DNA of 64,000 nt, taken from contig NZ_CP015318.1 in NCBI RefSeq assembly GCF_001686985.1, forward strand, positions 2,106,001-2,170,000, given 5' to 3'. This document shows positions 52,757 to 61,183 of the stretch, in pieces (position 1 is the stretch's first letter; each line of letters begins with the position of its first letter). The notes under the pieces were generated by a model. It made no database searches, was not told where the DNA came from, and was given only the letters and a program-made list of their open reading frames with translations. A program made the position numbers and the translations under genes. The DNA comes from Mesorhizobium amorphae CCNWGS0123. Lineage in GTDB: Bacteria > Pseudomonadota > Alphaproteobacteria > Rhizobiales > Rhizobiaceae.

Positions 52757-54088
52757 TTATAATCCCGTGATCGGTGCGACCTTCGATCCGTCCGAAAACC
52801 GCGACCACCGGAAATCCCTGGGATCGACGATCGGTTGTCGCCCGGTGACGATGTCCGCCATCAGCCTGCCTGCCGCGGGCCCGATGCCGAAACCATGGCC
52901 CGAGAAACCGGTCGCCACATGGAAGCCGGGAACGTCGTCGACGGCCGAAATGACTGGGACGGCGTCGGGCGTGACGTCGATGTAGCCGGCCCAACGCTGC
53001 GCCACTTCTGCCTTTTCCAGAACCGGAAATGCCTTGCGGGCATTTGCAAGAACGCGCTCCGAGCTTTTCTTGGTAGGCTTGGGATCGAGCACGCGGCAGT
53101 ATTCGAAGGGGCTCGCCTCGTCCATCGCCCAGCGGGTCGGCATCCTTGCCTCGTCAAGGAAACGGCCCCCCAGGCGGAATTGCAGCGATCGCCACTCGGT
53201 CTTCCAGGCCGGAAGAAAATCGCGCGCATAGCGAAAGGAGTTCGGCACGATGTCGACGAGATTGCTCATGCTGGAGGCGACGGTGTAGCCACCGTCCTGG
53301 CGCTTGCGTATGGCGAAGTTGTTAGCCCAGACGGCCTGGTCCGGTCCGTTCTCGACCGGGGTCGTGCGAAGGACCGTGTTAATGACCTTCAGCTGCGGCA
53401 GGTCGAGACCAAGCGTTCCGCAAAAAAGGTTCGACCACGCCCCTCCGGCAAGGACGACCGCCTTGCAGGCAATGAAGCCACGCTCGGTCACGACGCCCGA
53501 GACGGCGCCGTTCGTCGTCTCCACGCCGCGCACGGCGCATTCCGTCAGTATGGCGGCGCCGCGGTCGCGTGCAGCCTCGGCAATCGCAGGCGCGGCCTTC
53601 TGCGGCTCCGCGCGGCCGTCAGCCGGCGTGTAGAGCGCTCCTTTGACCTCGAGATTGGAGCCGGGGAGGAGGTTGCGCAGTTCGCCGGCGCCGATCATTC
53701 GCGACTCGAGCTGATAGTCCTGGAGATGGCGTCCCCAGCGCTCGTGCTGGTCGTATTCCTTGTCGTCCGCGCAGGTGAACACGATGCCGGCCCGGGCATA
53801 GCCGGTGTCTCGTCCCGTCCGTTCGGAGAGCCTCGCCCATAGCCGCAAGGCTTCCGCCATCAACGGAACCTCGCGCGGATCCCGCCGCGAAATGCGAACC
53901 CAGCCCCAGTTGCGGCTGGACTGTTCCTGTCCGATACCGCCCTTCTCGCACAGGGCGACCCGCAAGCCTCTCTCGGCCAGTTCCAATGCCGTCGAGGTGC
54001 CGATGATGCCACCGCCGATGACGACGCATTCCACCTCCTTTGGCAGCTCGGTATCTCCATGAACGGGGACGACGAACGGTCCGGGCAT
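52757..54088 (-). CDS. FAD-dependent oxidoreductase (DAO family)
   Basis: 443 residues. The FAD-binding N-terminus VECVVIGGGIIGTSTALELAERGLRVALCEKG is followed by GIGQEQSSRNWGWVR. The C-terminal AGYIDVTPDAVPVISAVDDVPGFHVATGFSGHGFGIGPAAGRLMAD is typical of sarcosine/glycine/D-amino acid oxidase relatives. With the second such enzyme at 47738 it gives the operon two flavin oxidases, consistent with stepwise oxidation of an N-substituted compound. It starts 3 bases after the SDR stop. Confidence 0.92.
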   Translation of the reverse strand: MPGPFVVPVHGDTELPKEVECVVIGGGIIGTSTALELAERGLRVALCEKGGIGQEQSSRNWGWVRISRRDPREVPLMAEALRLWARLSERTGRDTGYARAGIVFTCADDKEYDQHERWGRHLQDYQLESRMIGAGELRNLLPGSNLEVKGALYTPADGRAEPQKAAPAIAEAARDRGAAILTECAVRGVETTNGAVSGVVTERGFIACKAVVLAGGAWSNLFCGTLGLDLPQLKVINTVLRTTPVENGPDQAVWANNFAIRKRQDGGYTVASSMSNLVDIVPNSFRYARDFLPAWKTEWRSLQFRLGGRFLDEARMPTRWAMDEASPFEYCRVLDPKPTKKSSERVLANARKAFPVLEKAEVAQRWAGYIDVTPDAVPVISAVDDVPGFHVATGFSGHGFGIGPAAGRLMADIVTGRQPIVDPRDFRWSRFSDGSKVAPITGL

Positions 54089-54090
54089 GC

Positions 54091-54816
54091 TCAGTAAGAC
54101 TCCTCAAGCTGGCAATTGATGGAAAATTCCGCGACGCTCGCATGGTCGGGCAGATCGAGCAGCAGCCCGATGATCCGTGCGAGGTCATCCGGGTCGGTCA
54201 TCAGCGCATCGGCGCGATCGGTGACGCCGCGGGCCATGTCGGTGGCGACGAAGCCGGGACAGACGGCTGTCGCCCGAATCCCGAGGTCCCACCCCGCCTG
54301 CCGGATGCCGTGGGACAGCGCGACGGCGGCAAATTTGGAGATCGAGTAGGAGCCTGCTGTCACCGACTTGACCCGCTTGCCTGACAGCGAGGCGAGAATG
54401 ATCACCCGGCCCGCGCGGCTCGCCGCAAGCGATGCCCATGATGCGCGCACCAGACGGCGCGGCGCCTTGACGTTGATCTCGAACATGAGATCGAGATCCG
54501 CGTCGTCGGCGTCGATGACCGACTTCGGGATCATGATGCCGGCACTGGCGATAACCGCGTCGATCCGCTTGAAGGCATCGATCGTGCCGGCGACCCATGC
54601 CCGTTCGCTGCCGGCCTCCGCGGCCTCGTAGGGGAACACACGGACGCGCTCGCCATCGGCCCAGTCCGGCTGCACCGGTTCGCGCATGCCCAGCGACAAT
54701 GTCCAGCCCGTTTCGAACAGGTGCCGCGCGCAAGCCGCACCGATACCGCGGCTGGCACCGGACACGAGCGCCACACGCTGGCCGTCTCGTCCCCTGCCTG
54801 CCGCCGGCGCCCTCAC
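54091..54816 (-). CDS. Short-chain dehydrogenase/reductase (SDR)
   Basis: 241 residues. The Rossmann motif is ALVSGASRGIGAACA, the catalytic triad region has LASLSG (serine) and YSISK (Y-x-x-x-K), and CPGFVATDM follows. It is an NAD(P)-dependent oxidoreductase of unknown substrate. The GTG start overlaps the MarR stop (GTGA), so it is coupled to the regulator. It contrasts with the broken SDR at 10522. Confidence 0.9.
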   Translation of the reverse strand: MRAPAAGRGRDGQRVALVSGASRGIGAACARHLFETGWTLSLGMREPVQPDWADGERVRVFPYEAAEAGSERAWVAGTIDAFKRIDAVIASAGIMIPKSVIDADDADLDLMFEINVKAPRRLVRASWASLAASRAGRVIILASLSGKRVKSVTAGSYSISKFAAVALSHGIRQAGWDLGIRATAVCPGFVATDMARGVTDRADALMTDPDDLARIIGLLLDLPDHASVAEFSINCQLEESY

Positions 54817-55301
54817 TGGTCGAGGCCCAGGGTGCGGCGATAGACGCGCCGCAAAATGTCCAGCAGGCGCTCCTGATCCTCCTCGGGCACGCCGGCGAAG
54901 AAATCGCTGGATTGCTTGGTGGCGATCTCGCGCACCTTGCGTGCGAGGTCCGCGCCCTTTTCGGTGATGTGGAGTTCCTGCGCGCGTCCGTCGTCCGGTG
55001 CGTTTCGGCGCGTCACAAGGTCATGGTCGATCATCTGGTCGACCAGCCTGCCCATGGCGGAGCGATCGCGCAGGATGAGCTGCGCGATGACCGAAGGCCG
55101 TATCCCCGGATGGCTGTCGACAAGCAGCAAGGTGGTGATCTTGCCGGTTCCCCGGGCGACGTCGAGACCCTCCAGCCGGTGATCGAGATCACGCGAAAGC
55201 GCTATGTTGATGCTCCGGATATAGAAGCTCAACGTGTCTTCGAGGACGTCCAGCCCGACCGTTTCGACTGGATGAGGCGGGGCTTTCTTCTTTGCCGGCA
55301 T
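54813..55301 (-). CDS. MarR-family transcriptional regulator
   Basis: 162 residues with a MarR winged helix: GKITTLLLVDSHPGIRPSVIAQLILRDRSAMGRLVDQM and the wing MIDHDLVTRRNAPDDGRAQELHITEKGADLA. MarR proteins repress operons and are released by phenolic or organic-acid ligands. The ATG at 55301 has GGGAGAG upstream; a longer frame reads into the promoter. It is the first gene of the minus-strand operon and probably controls it through the tandem repeats 98 bases upstream. Confidence 0.9.
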   Translation of the reverse strand: MPAKKKAPPHPVETVGLDVLEDTLSFYIRSINIALSRDLDHRLEGLDVARGTGKITTLLLVDSHPGIRPSVIAQLILRDRSAMGRLVDQMIDHDLVTRRNAPDDGRAQELHITEKGADLARKVREIATKQSSDFFAGVPEEDQERLLDILRRVYRRTLGLDQ

Positions 55302-55398
55302 CGAACACTCTCCCGAGGCTGTCCTGACAGCCTTCATCGAGATCGCCGCAGCCCCAATCCGGGGTTGTCGAGGGTCTTCCAGGGCATGATTGAGCCGG

Positions 55399-55440
55399 TA
55401 GTGGACAAATGCAACTACTTTTAGTGGACAAACGCAACTA
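55399..55440. promoter_or_regulatory. Tandem 19-bp repeats upstream of the MarR gene
   Basis: TAGTGGACAAATGCAACTA (55399-55417) and TAGTGGACAAACGCAACTA (55422-55440) differ by one base and are spaced 23 bases start to start, about two helical turns. TAGT at one end and ACTA at the other make each an imperfect palindrome. The position suggests binding sites for the MarR regulator. Confidence 0.65.
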
Positions 55441-55573
55441 TTCTGCTCGACAGCAGACTTGGACGGGCACGCGTCGGCGACCCGATCGAAGAACAGGCTT
55501 GCAGCCGCGCCTTTGCCGGCGCGGCCATTCATGGCTCAGGGAAGGTCAGGGGATATTCAGCGTCGTCGTCGCC

Positions 55574-57220
55574 TCAGGCGGCGGGGACCCATTCCTTGCC
55601 GGGAATGGCGGAGATCAATTGCCTCGTATAGGGGTGACGTGGTGACTGGAATATCTGCGAAGGCGGACCGCACTCCACGACCTCGCCGCGGTTCATCACC
55701 AGGATCTCGTCGCAGATGCGACTTGCCACCCTCAGGTCGTGCGTGATGAAGATCATGGCGATCTTCATTTCCTTCTGGATGCTTGCCAGCAGATCGAGGA
55801 TCTGCGCCTGGATGGAGACATCGAGGGCCGAGACCGCCTCGTCGGCGACCAGAACCTTGGGGTCCATCATCAGGGCCCGCGCGATGCCGATCCGCTGGCG
55901 CTGGCCGCCCGAGAACTCATGCGGAAAGCGGCCATAGGCACCCTCGTCGAGCCCGACCAGACGCAGCAATTGCAGCGCCTTCGCGCGCGCTTCCCGGGCG
56001 GACAGGCCGTGCGCCATTGGGCCGACGGTGAGGATATTGGCGATCGTCTGCCGTGGATTGAGCGAGGCGAACGGGTCCTGGAAGATCATCTGGATGTGCG
56101 GCCGCATCGGCCGGAACTCGGAGTCCGAAAGCGCCGCTATATCCTTGCCGTCGAACAGGATGCTGCCCCCGTCGCTGTCGAGCAGTTTCAGCAGGACGCG
56201 GCCCAGCGACGATTTTCCCGAACCGGACTCGCCGACGATGCCTAGCGTTCTGCCCTGGCGAACTTCAAAGCTGACCTGCTTGACGGCGTGCACGATGCGG
56301 GACCGCGAGAAGAAGCCGATGCCCGGCCGATAGGTCTTGTCGAGTTTCTGCACCTCCAGCACGATCGGCGCATCGTCACGCGGCTTCGTTTCGCTCTCGA
56401 TCATATGCGGGACGGCGGCGATCAGCCGCCTGGTGTAGGGATGGCTTGGATTGCCAAGCACGTCGGCGGCGGTGCCCTGTTCGACCATCGCGCCTTTTTC
56501 CATGACGATGACGCGATCGGCGATTTCCGCGACGACGCCAAAGTCGTGCGTGATGAACATGACGCTCATGTTCTTTTCGCGCTGCAGCCGTCGGATCAGG
56601 GCAAGGATCTGCGCCTGGGTGGTGACGTCGAGAGCCGTCGTCGGTTCGTCGGCAATCAAAAGATCAGGCTCGAGCGCCAGCGCCATGGCAATCATGACGC
56701 GCTGGCGTTGCCCGCCGGAGAGCTGGAACGGATATTGGTGCCGCAGGACCTCCGGCTCCGGCAGGCCGACTTCGCCAAGCAGGTCGACAACCGCCTTGGC
56801 GCGGGTCGCCGAGGTGCCGGACCGGTGTGCTTCCATGACCTCCGCCACCTGCTGGCCGACAGTCATCAGCGGATTGAGTGCTGAAAGCGGATCCTGGAAG
56901 ATGATGGAGACCGAACGGCCGCGCAGGCTCCGCATCACGACTTCGCCGGCGCTGGCGAGATCGTGGCCCTTGAACCGGATGCTTCCCTGCGCAATCCGCA
57001 CCGAAGACGGCAGCAGGCCCATGATCGCGTTTGCGGTCACCGACTTGCCGGAGCCGGACTCGCCGACGATGCACAGCATCTCGCCCTTGCGCATGTCGAA
57101 GGATATGTTTTCGACAGCGTTCTCACGCTCCATGTTTGCGGGCAGGCGGACCGTCAGGTTTTGAACAGAGAGAACAGTTTGCTCACTCGGCTCGCGGGAA
57201 GTCGTTTCGCTCGGCGGCAT
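55574..57220 (-). CDS. Fused dual ABC ATPase (DppD-DppF-like)
   Basis: 548 residues with two complete ATPase domains. Each has Walker A (GESGSGKSVTA, GESGSGKSSLG), a signature (LSGGQRQRVMIA, FSGGQRQRIGIA), Walker B (LLIADEPTTALD, VLVADEAVSALD) and an H-loop (FITHDFG, FITHDLR). Oligopeptide-domain ends (GNPSHPYTRRL, QSPRHPYTRQL) follow both. The second domain's Walker B has alanine in place of the usual proline (DEAVSALD), a common variant. It powers the permeases at 49072-50921 although it lies upstream of the MarR gene. Confidence 0.95.
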   Translation of the reverse strand: MPPSETTSREPSEQTVLSVQNLTVRLPANMERENAVENISFDMRKGEMLCIVGESGSGKSVTANAIMGLLPSSVRIAQGSIRFKGHDLASAGEVVMRSLRGRSVSIIFQDPLSALNPLMTVGQQVAEVMEAHRSGTSATRAKAVVDLLGEVGLPEPEVLRHQYPFQLSGGQRQRVMIAMALALEPDLLIADEPTTALDVTTQAQILALIRRLQREKNMSVMFITHDFGVVAEIADRVIVMEKGAMVEQGTAADVLGNPSHPYTRRLIAAVPHMIESETKPRDDAPIVLEVQKLDKTYRPGIGFFSRSRIVHAVKQVSFEVRQGRTLGIVGESGSGKSSLGRVLLKLLDSDGGSILFDGKDIAALSDSEFRPMRPHIQMIFQDPFASLNPRQTIANILTVGPMAHGLSAREARAKALQLLRLVGLDEGAYGRFPHEFSGGQRQRIGIARALMMDPKVLVADEAVSALDVSIQAQILDLLASIQKEMKIAMIFITHDLRVASRICDEILVMNRGEVVECGPPSQIFQSPRHPYTRQLISAIPGKEWVPAA

Positions 57221-57416
57221 GGCAGGCCTTTCGAAATCCAGTGATCAGGCTGCGCATACTAGCCGCACCTCCCACCGATAGCGCAAGCCCGCATTTGCGA
57301 GATCGAGCGTTGTTGCTCTGTCGGGGAGGCGCGTCTCCGCCCCGCAGCGGGCAATTGCAATGACAGTGCTGCTCGTTGTAGCCATTCTGGCCGCCTGAGC
57401 CTGGAGGAGACGCAGC

Positions 57417-57809
57417 ATGGACCGATTCACCGGCGGTTGCCTGTGTGGCAACGTCAAAATTGTGGCGTCGGGCACCCCATACCGGGTCGGCATTTGTCAT
57501 TGTCTCGATTGCCGCAAGCATCATGGGGCGCTTTTTTATGCTGCCGCGGTGTTCCCTCAGGATGCGGTGACGATCGATGGCGAAACGCGCGACTACGCCG
57601 GCCGGTTTTTCTGTCCCCGCTGCGGCTCGTCCGTTTTCGCACGCACCGGGGACGAAATCGAAGTGCATCTGGGATCCCTGGATGCACCCGACCAACTGGT
57701 GCCAACCTATGAACTCTGGACCGTTCGTCGCGAAGCCTGGTTGCCGCCGTTTCCGCTCACAAGACGATACGAGCGCGACCGTGACGCCACGGGTCGCTTT
57801 GAGAAGTAG
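57417..57809 (+). CDS. GFA-family (glutathione-dependent formaldehyde-activating/CENP-V) zinc protein
   Basis: 130 residues. The zinc-binding cysteines follow the family pattern: GGCLCGNVKI, CHCLDCRKHHGALF and FFCPRCGSSVFAR. The name comes from the Paracoccus enzyme, but most members have no proven activity. GGAGGAG precedes the ATG. It is divergent from the fused ATPase and convergent with the winged-helix gene. Confidence 0.93.
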   Translation: MDRFTGGCLCGNVKIVASGTPYRVGICHCLDCRKHHGALFYAAAVFPQDAVTIDGETRDYAGRFFCPRCGSSVFARTGDEIEVHLGSLDAPDQLVPTYELWTVRREAWLPPFPLTRRYERDRDATGRFEK

Positions 57810-57866
57810 GCGGCACGACCGACAGCCTTCGGATCGAATGGCCATTTGGAAGATAACGCCGGCGCG

Positions 57867-59384
57867 TCACTCCGGAAGGCCGGCTTTGCGAAAGCCATCG
57901 ACGAAATGCTCAAGCGTCGCGGCGTCGCGGAATGGCTCCGTCCAGACCCAGTGGCGGGTCGTGAAATGCGGATTGCCGACGAGGAACATTTCGACCTCCG
58001 CGCGCGCCTCGTCGAGCCGGCCGAGTTGCGCAAGGCTTGCCGCCAGGAAACGGCGTGAGCTTGTGCGATAGGTCTCGTCCCTGCGCAGTGTTTCGACGGC
58101 GGCTTCGTAGTCGCGTGCCGCATACTGCCCCTGGCCGAGTGTCAGATAGTACCAGCTTGCCGGAAACGGGTTCAGCCGGAACGCCTTGCGAATGTGCTCG
58201 AGGCCCTCCTCGACCCGCCCGGCCAAGACCTCGATGTCGGACAATGTCGCCCAGGCGTCGGCCTCGTTCGGGTCGAGCTCGAACGCCTTGGCGAATTCCG
58301 CATCCGCCTCGGCGAAGCTGCGCTCATAGGCAAGCAAATTGGCCAGCACCCAATGGCAGCCGGCATCGTTGGGATCGATCGCTACAGCCTTGCGCGCCAG
58401 TTCCAGAGCAACGCTACGATTGGGTTCGATGGGTTCGCCCCAATGCACCCATCCCATCCAGTGGTTCATGGCAAGCCAGCGATAGGCCTCGGCGTAGTCC
58501 GGATCGAGCGAAACCGCGCGCGTCAGCATCAGATGCGCTTCCCGCGCCGTCTGCGGCGAATCGTCGATCAGCTTGCGCGCCCGCACGCAGAGATCGTAGG
58601 CCTCGAGATTCTGGGGCCGATTGCGCGGCGGCGGCGCACGCAGCCGGCCGAGCAAAGCCTCCACGATCTTGGCCGTCACCTCGTCCTGAACGGCAAAGAT
58701 ATCCTCCAGGCTGCGATCGAAGCGTTCCGCCCATAGATGTTCGCCGCTCACCGCGTCGACCAGCTGGGCGTTGATGCGCACCCGCCCCGCGGCGCGTCGT
58801 GCACTACCCTCCAGCAAATAGCGCACGCCAAGGTCCTCAGCGATCTCGCGCACGTCCATCGCCTTTCCCTTGTAGGCAAAGGTCGAGTTGCGCGCGATGA
58901 CGAACAGGCCGGAGATCCTGGACAGGTCGGTGATCAGGTCTTCGGTCAACCCATCCGCGAAGGAGTCCTGCTCCGGATCATTGCTGAAGTTGACGAAAGG
59001 CAGCACGGCTATCGATGGTTTCGCGGGCAGCGGCAAAGGTTTTCGCTTCGCGCCACCGAGCTGTTCGATGACCCCCGTGAAGCGGTAGCCGACGCGCGGA
59101 ACCGTTGATATCCACTCACCGCCGTCGGCGGGCGGGCCAAGCAGCTTGCGCAACTGCGCGATCTGGACGGTGAGGTTGCCTTCCTCGACGGCCGTACCCG
59201 GCCACGCCGCGTCCATCAACTCGGCCTTGCCAAGGATCTCGCCGGGCCGTCCGACGAGCGCCGCAAGCAGCCTTAGTCCGCGGTAGCCAACGGCAACGGG
59301 GACATCGTTCCGAAGCAGCGTTCCCGCGCCGGAATCAAGTACGAACGGACCAAAGGCAAAGCGCTCTCCCTGCATACGGCGCAT
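57867..59384 (-). CDS. Winged-helix (OmpR/CadC-type) TPR regulator
   Basis: 505 residues. The N-terminal ~105 residues are an OmpR-type DNA-binding domain (FGPFVLDSGAGTLLRND, AAWPGTAVEEGNLTVQIAQLRKLLG, WISTVPRVGYRF). Next is a TolB-like segment (SIAVLPFVNFSNDPEQDSFADGLTEDLITDLSRI), then TPR helices to the end. Unlike classical CadC there is no membrane helix between them, so it is cytoplasmic. ATG codons at 59384 and 59375 are both possible. Homologues carry cyclase names wrongly; no cyclase domain is present. Confidence 0.87.
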   Translation of the reverse strand: MRRMQGERFAFGPFVLDSGAGTLLRNDVPVAVGYRGLRLLAALVGRPGEILGKAELMDAAWPGTAVEEGNLTVQIAQLRKLLGPPADGGEWISTVPRVGYRFTGVIEQLGGAKRKPLPLPAKPSIAVLPFVNFSNDPEQDSFADGLTEDLITDLSRISGLFVIARNSTFAYKGKAMDVREIAEDLGVRYLLEGSARRAAGRVRINAQLVDAVSGEHLWAERFDRSLEDIFAVQDEVTAKIVEALLGRLRAPPPRNRPQNLEAYDLCVRARKLIDDSPQTAREAHLMLTRAVSLDPDYAEAYRWLAMNHWMGWVHWGEPIEPNRSVALELARKAVAIDPNDAGCHWVLANLLAYERSFAEADAEFAKAFELDPNEADAWATLSDIEVLAGRVEEGLEHIRKAFRLNPFPASWYYLTLGQGQYAARDYEAAVETLRRDETYRTSSRRFLAASLAQLGRLDEARAEVEMFLVGNPHFTTRHWVWTEPFRDAATLEHFVDGFRKAGLPE

Positions 59385-59391
59385 CTATAGA

Positions 59392-59490
59392 GCAATTCCA
59401 GAAAAAGTGTGAAGCGGTTTTGCGTCCGGAATTGCGTCAAAACAAAGAGTTAGAGCTGTTCGCCGGTTCCGTGAACCGGTGAACTGCTCT
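59392..59490. repeat. Rhizobial intergenic palindromic repeat
   Basis: Starts AGAGCAATTCCAG and continues with GCGGTTTTGCGTCCGGAATT, a string I associate with repeated intergenic elements of rhizobial genomes. The right part, AGAGCTGTTCGCCGGTTC and its near-complement to 59490, can form an imperfect stem of about 18 bp around CGT. It separates the divergent regulator and DUF1127 genes. Confidence 0.7.
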
Positions 59491-59611
59491 AGCCCGTTTG
59501 GAAGTTTTGAGAACTATTTGGGAGGGCTTAATTACGGCGGCGGTCGCATCCGGCAGAATTCAACCTCTTTCAGGTCGTGGGTCCCAGACCCGCAAGCCAT
59601 AGGAGGTTGCC

Positions 59612-59872
59612 ATGAACGATACCCTTGCGTCGGCCCCGCATCAGGCGGCGCGGCCGGGAACGCCCGTTGGGCTGGCGGAAATGTCGCGCCGGCACCTGAC
59701 GACCCTGCGAAGCATTGTCGCGACCTGGCGCGATCGGACCTGGCGCGAGCGGATGCGCTTTCGTTGGGAACTTGAGCAAATGTCGAAGGACAATCCTCAT
59801 TTGATCGACGATATCGGCCTGACGAAACGGCAGGTCGAGGCAGAGCTCGCCAAGCCCTTCTGGCAAGGATGA
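59612..59872 (+). CDS. DUF1127 small protein
   Basis: 86 residues. The C-terminal half has the DUF1127 layout: a basic helix (ATWRDRTWRERMRFRWELEQMSKDN) and then LIDDIGLTKRQVEAELAKPFW. Such small basic proteins affect RNA and phosphate or arginine metabolism in some alphaproteobacteria, but most are uncharacterised. An AGGAGG lies 8 bases before the ATG. Confidence 0.88.
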   Translation: MNDTLASAPHQAARPGTPVGLAEMSRRHLTTLRSIVATWRDRTWRERMRFRWELEQMSKDNPHLIDDIGLTKRQVEAELAKPFWQG

Positions 59873-59974
59873 GACGAATGCTGCAAAGATGCTGGATCGC
59901 GGCGCCAGCCTGGCACGCGCGCATCGAGGTTCGCTGCCAAATCGGGAATTGACGCACGACCGCGGGTTTTCGCC

Positions 59975-61015
59975 TTATGTGAGCCCGTGCCGGACGAGAT
60001 GGCGAACGACCGGCGAGAACATCTGCTGGCCGATGTAAGATCCGGTGTTCGCGTCCTCGAAGAGTGGTTCGGCGACGGCCGCATCATCGACTATCGCGAT
60101 ACCTGCCTGACGCGCTTGAGCCATTATCTCGTCGGCTGCGCGGCCCTGGCCCTTGCCGACGACCGTCGGCACCGGCGTTTCGCCCTTGACGTAGCGCAAC
60201 GCCACGGCACGGTCGCCGGACACGAAGACGATGACCGCATTTTTCACACCCAGCTTCGCCGGCTGCATCACTGCTTCGCGCCGCTGTCGCTGCTGTTCAT
60301 GGCGGATCAAGGGATCGCCTTCGAGATCCTTGTGCTCACGCTTGTATTCGGTCGTCGTCATGCGCATGTCTCGAAGGAACAGCCAGCGCTGAAGTGGAAC
60401 ATCGATCACGCCGATAACGACAAAGGCCAGCGCGGCGGCGATACCAAGGGGTACCAGCACCGCCTTGATGATCGGCTCCAGGCAGGACGGACCGCAGCCT
60501 GGCGCATCGAAGAGCGGCTGCAGCCAGGCGATCAGGATGAAGACGAACAGGCTTGCCAGCAGCACCACCTTGACCAGGCCCTTGGTGAACTCGACGACGT
60601 TGCGCAGCGACAGGATCTTCTGAAGGCCCTTCGCCGGGTTTATGTGATCGAACTGCGGCTTCAGCGGCTCAAACGAGAAGACCGGCCCGAACGTCCCCAG
60701 CATGCCGAAAGCCACGGTGAGAACGACGACGATCCCGACCAGCGGCAATGTCGCGAGCATCAGCAAAGAGAAGAAATGGCGGATGGCCCGCAGGCTGACC
60801 TCCTCGAACGAGCCGCCGGGCATCGTCACGGTCTGCACGAGTTCCGAAAGGTGCTCGAACAGCATCGGCCAGGAAAAATAGAGATAGGCGAGCGCTGCGA
60901 AAAAGGTGAAGCCGGAGGTCAGGTCGCGGCTCTGCGAAACCTGGCCCTTGCGGCGGGCGTCACGAAGCTTCTTGTCGGACGCCGGTAGTTTCTTTTCCTC
61001 AGCTTCTTCGGCCAT
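59975..61015 (-). CDS. sctU: Type III secretion export-gate protein SctU (YscU/FlhB family) lacking NPTH
   Basis: 346 residues, the family's usual length. Four membrane helices (about 33-50, 82-108, 143-165 and 186-206) follow the conserved start KKLPASDKKLRDARRKGQVSQSRDL. The cytoplasmic part has the linker TTEYKREHKDLEGDPLIRHEQQRQRRE. The autocleavage loop, normally NPTH before IAVALRY, reads VSGD (265-268) before RAVALRYVKGE. So the self-cleavage that switches substrates cannot occur in the standard way. It lies downstream of sctV. The DPLI and AVALRY contexts make this a real SctU, not a misread frame. Confidence 0.92.
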   Translation of the reverse strand: MAEEAEEKKLPASDKKLRDARRKGQVSQSRDLTSGFTFFAALAYLYFSWPMLFEHLSELVQTVTMPGGSFEEVSLRAIRHFFSLLMLATLPLVGIVVVLTVAFGMLGTFGPVFSFEPLKPQFDHINPAKGLQKILSLRNVVEFTKGLVKVVLLASLFVFILIAWLQPLFDAPGCGPSCLEPIIKAVLVPLGIAAALAFVVIGVIDVPLQRWLFLRDMRMTTTEYKREHKDLEGDPLIRHEQQRQRREAVMQPAKLGVKNAVIVFVSGDRAVALRYVKGETPVPTVVGKGQGRAADEIMAQARQAGIAIVDDAAVAEPLFEDANTGSYIGQQMFSPVVRHLVRHGLT

Positions 61016-61024
61016 GCTGCAATC

Positions 61025-61135
61025 TTATTGCACTGTTGTGGTTCCACTAACCGTCGCGATAGCGAGCCGGCGCAAATCCGTCCGCCTGGCGACAGCGGCT
61101 GGTCGAACGCCTGCTGCGGTATCGTGGATTGTCAT
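61025..61135 (-). CDS. 36-residue frame between sctV and sctU, MHS-transporter-like N-terminus
   Basis: An ATG preceded by CAGGAGAGG encodes 36 residues ending TAA: MTIHDTAAGV followed by a basic patch (RRTDLRRLAIATVSGTTTVQ). The ribosome site is among the best in this locus. The end RRLAIATVSGTTTVQ looks like the start of metabolite:H+ symporters (usually RRV..AS..GTTIEWYDF), cut at the stop codon. It could be a real small protein or the stub of a transporter left by rearrangement. It ends 9 bases before sctU. Confidence 0.5.
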   Translation of the reverse strand: MTIHDTAAGVRPAAVARRTDLRRLAIATVSGTTTVQ

Positions 61136-61183
61136 GTCGTTCCTCTCCTGAATCCCCAAAAGTCCCCGTCCGTCCGGCTGGCG

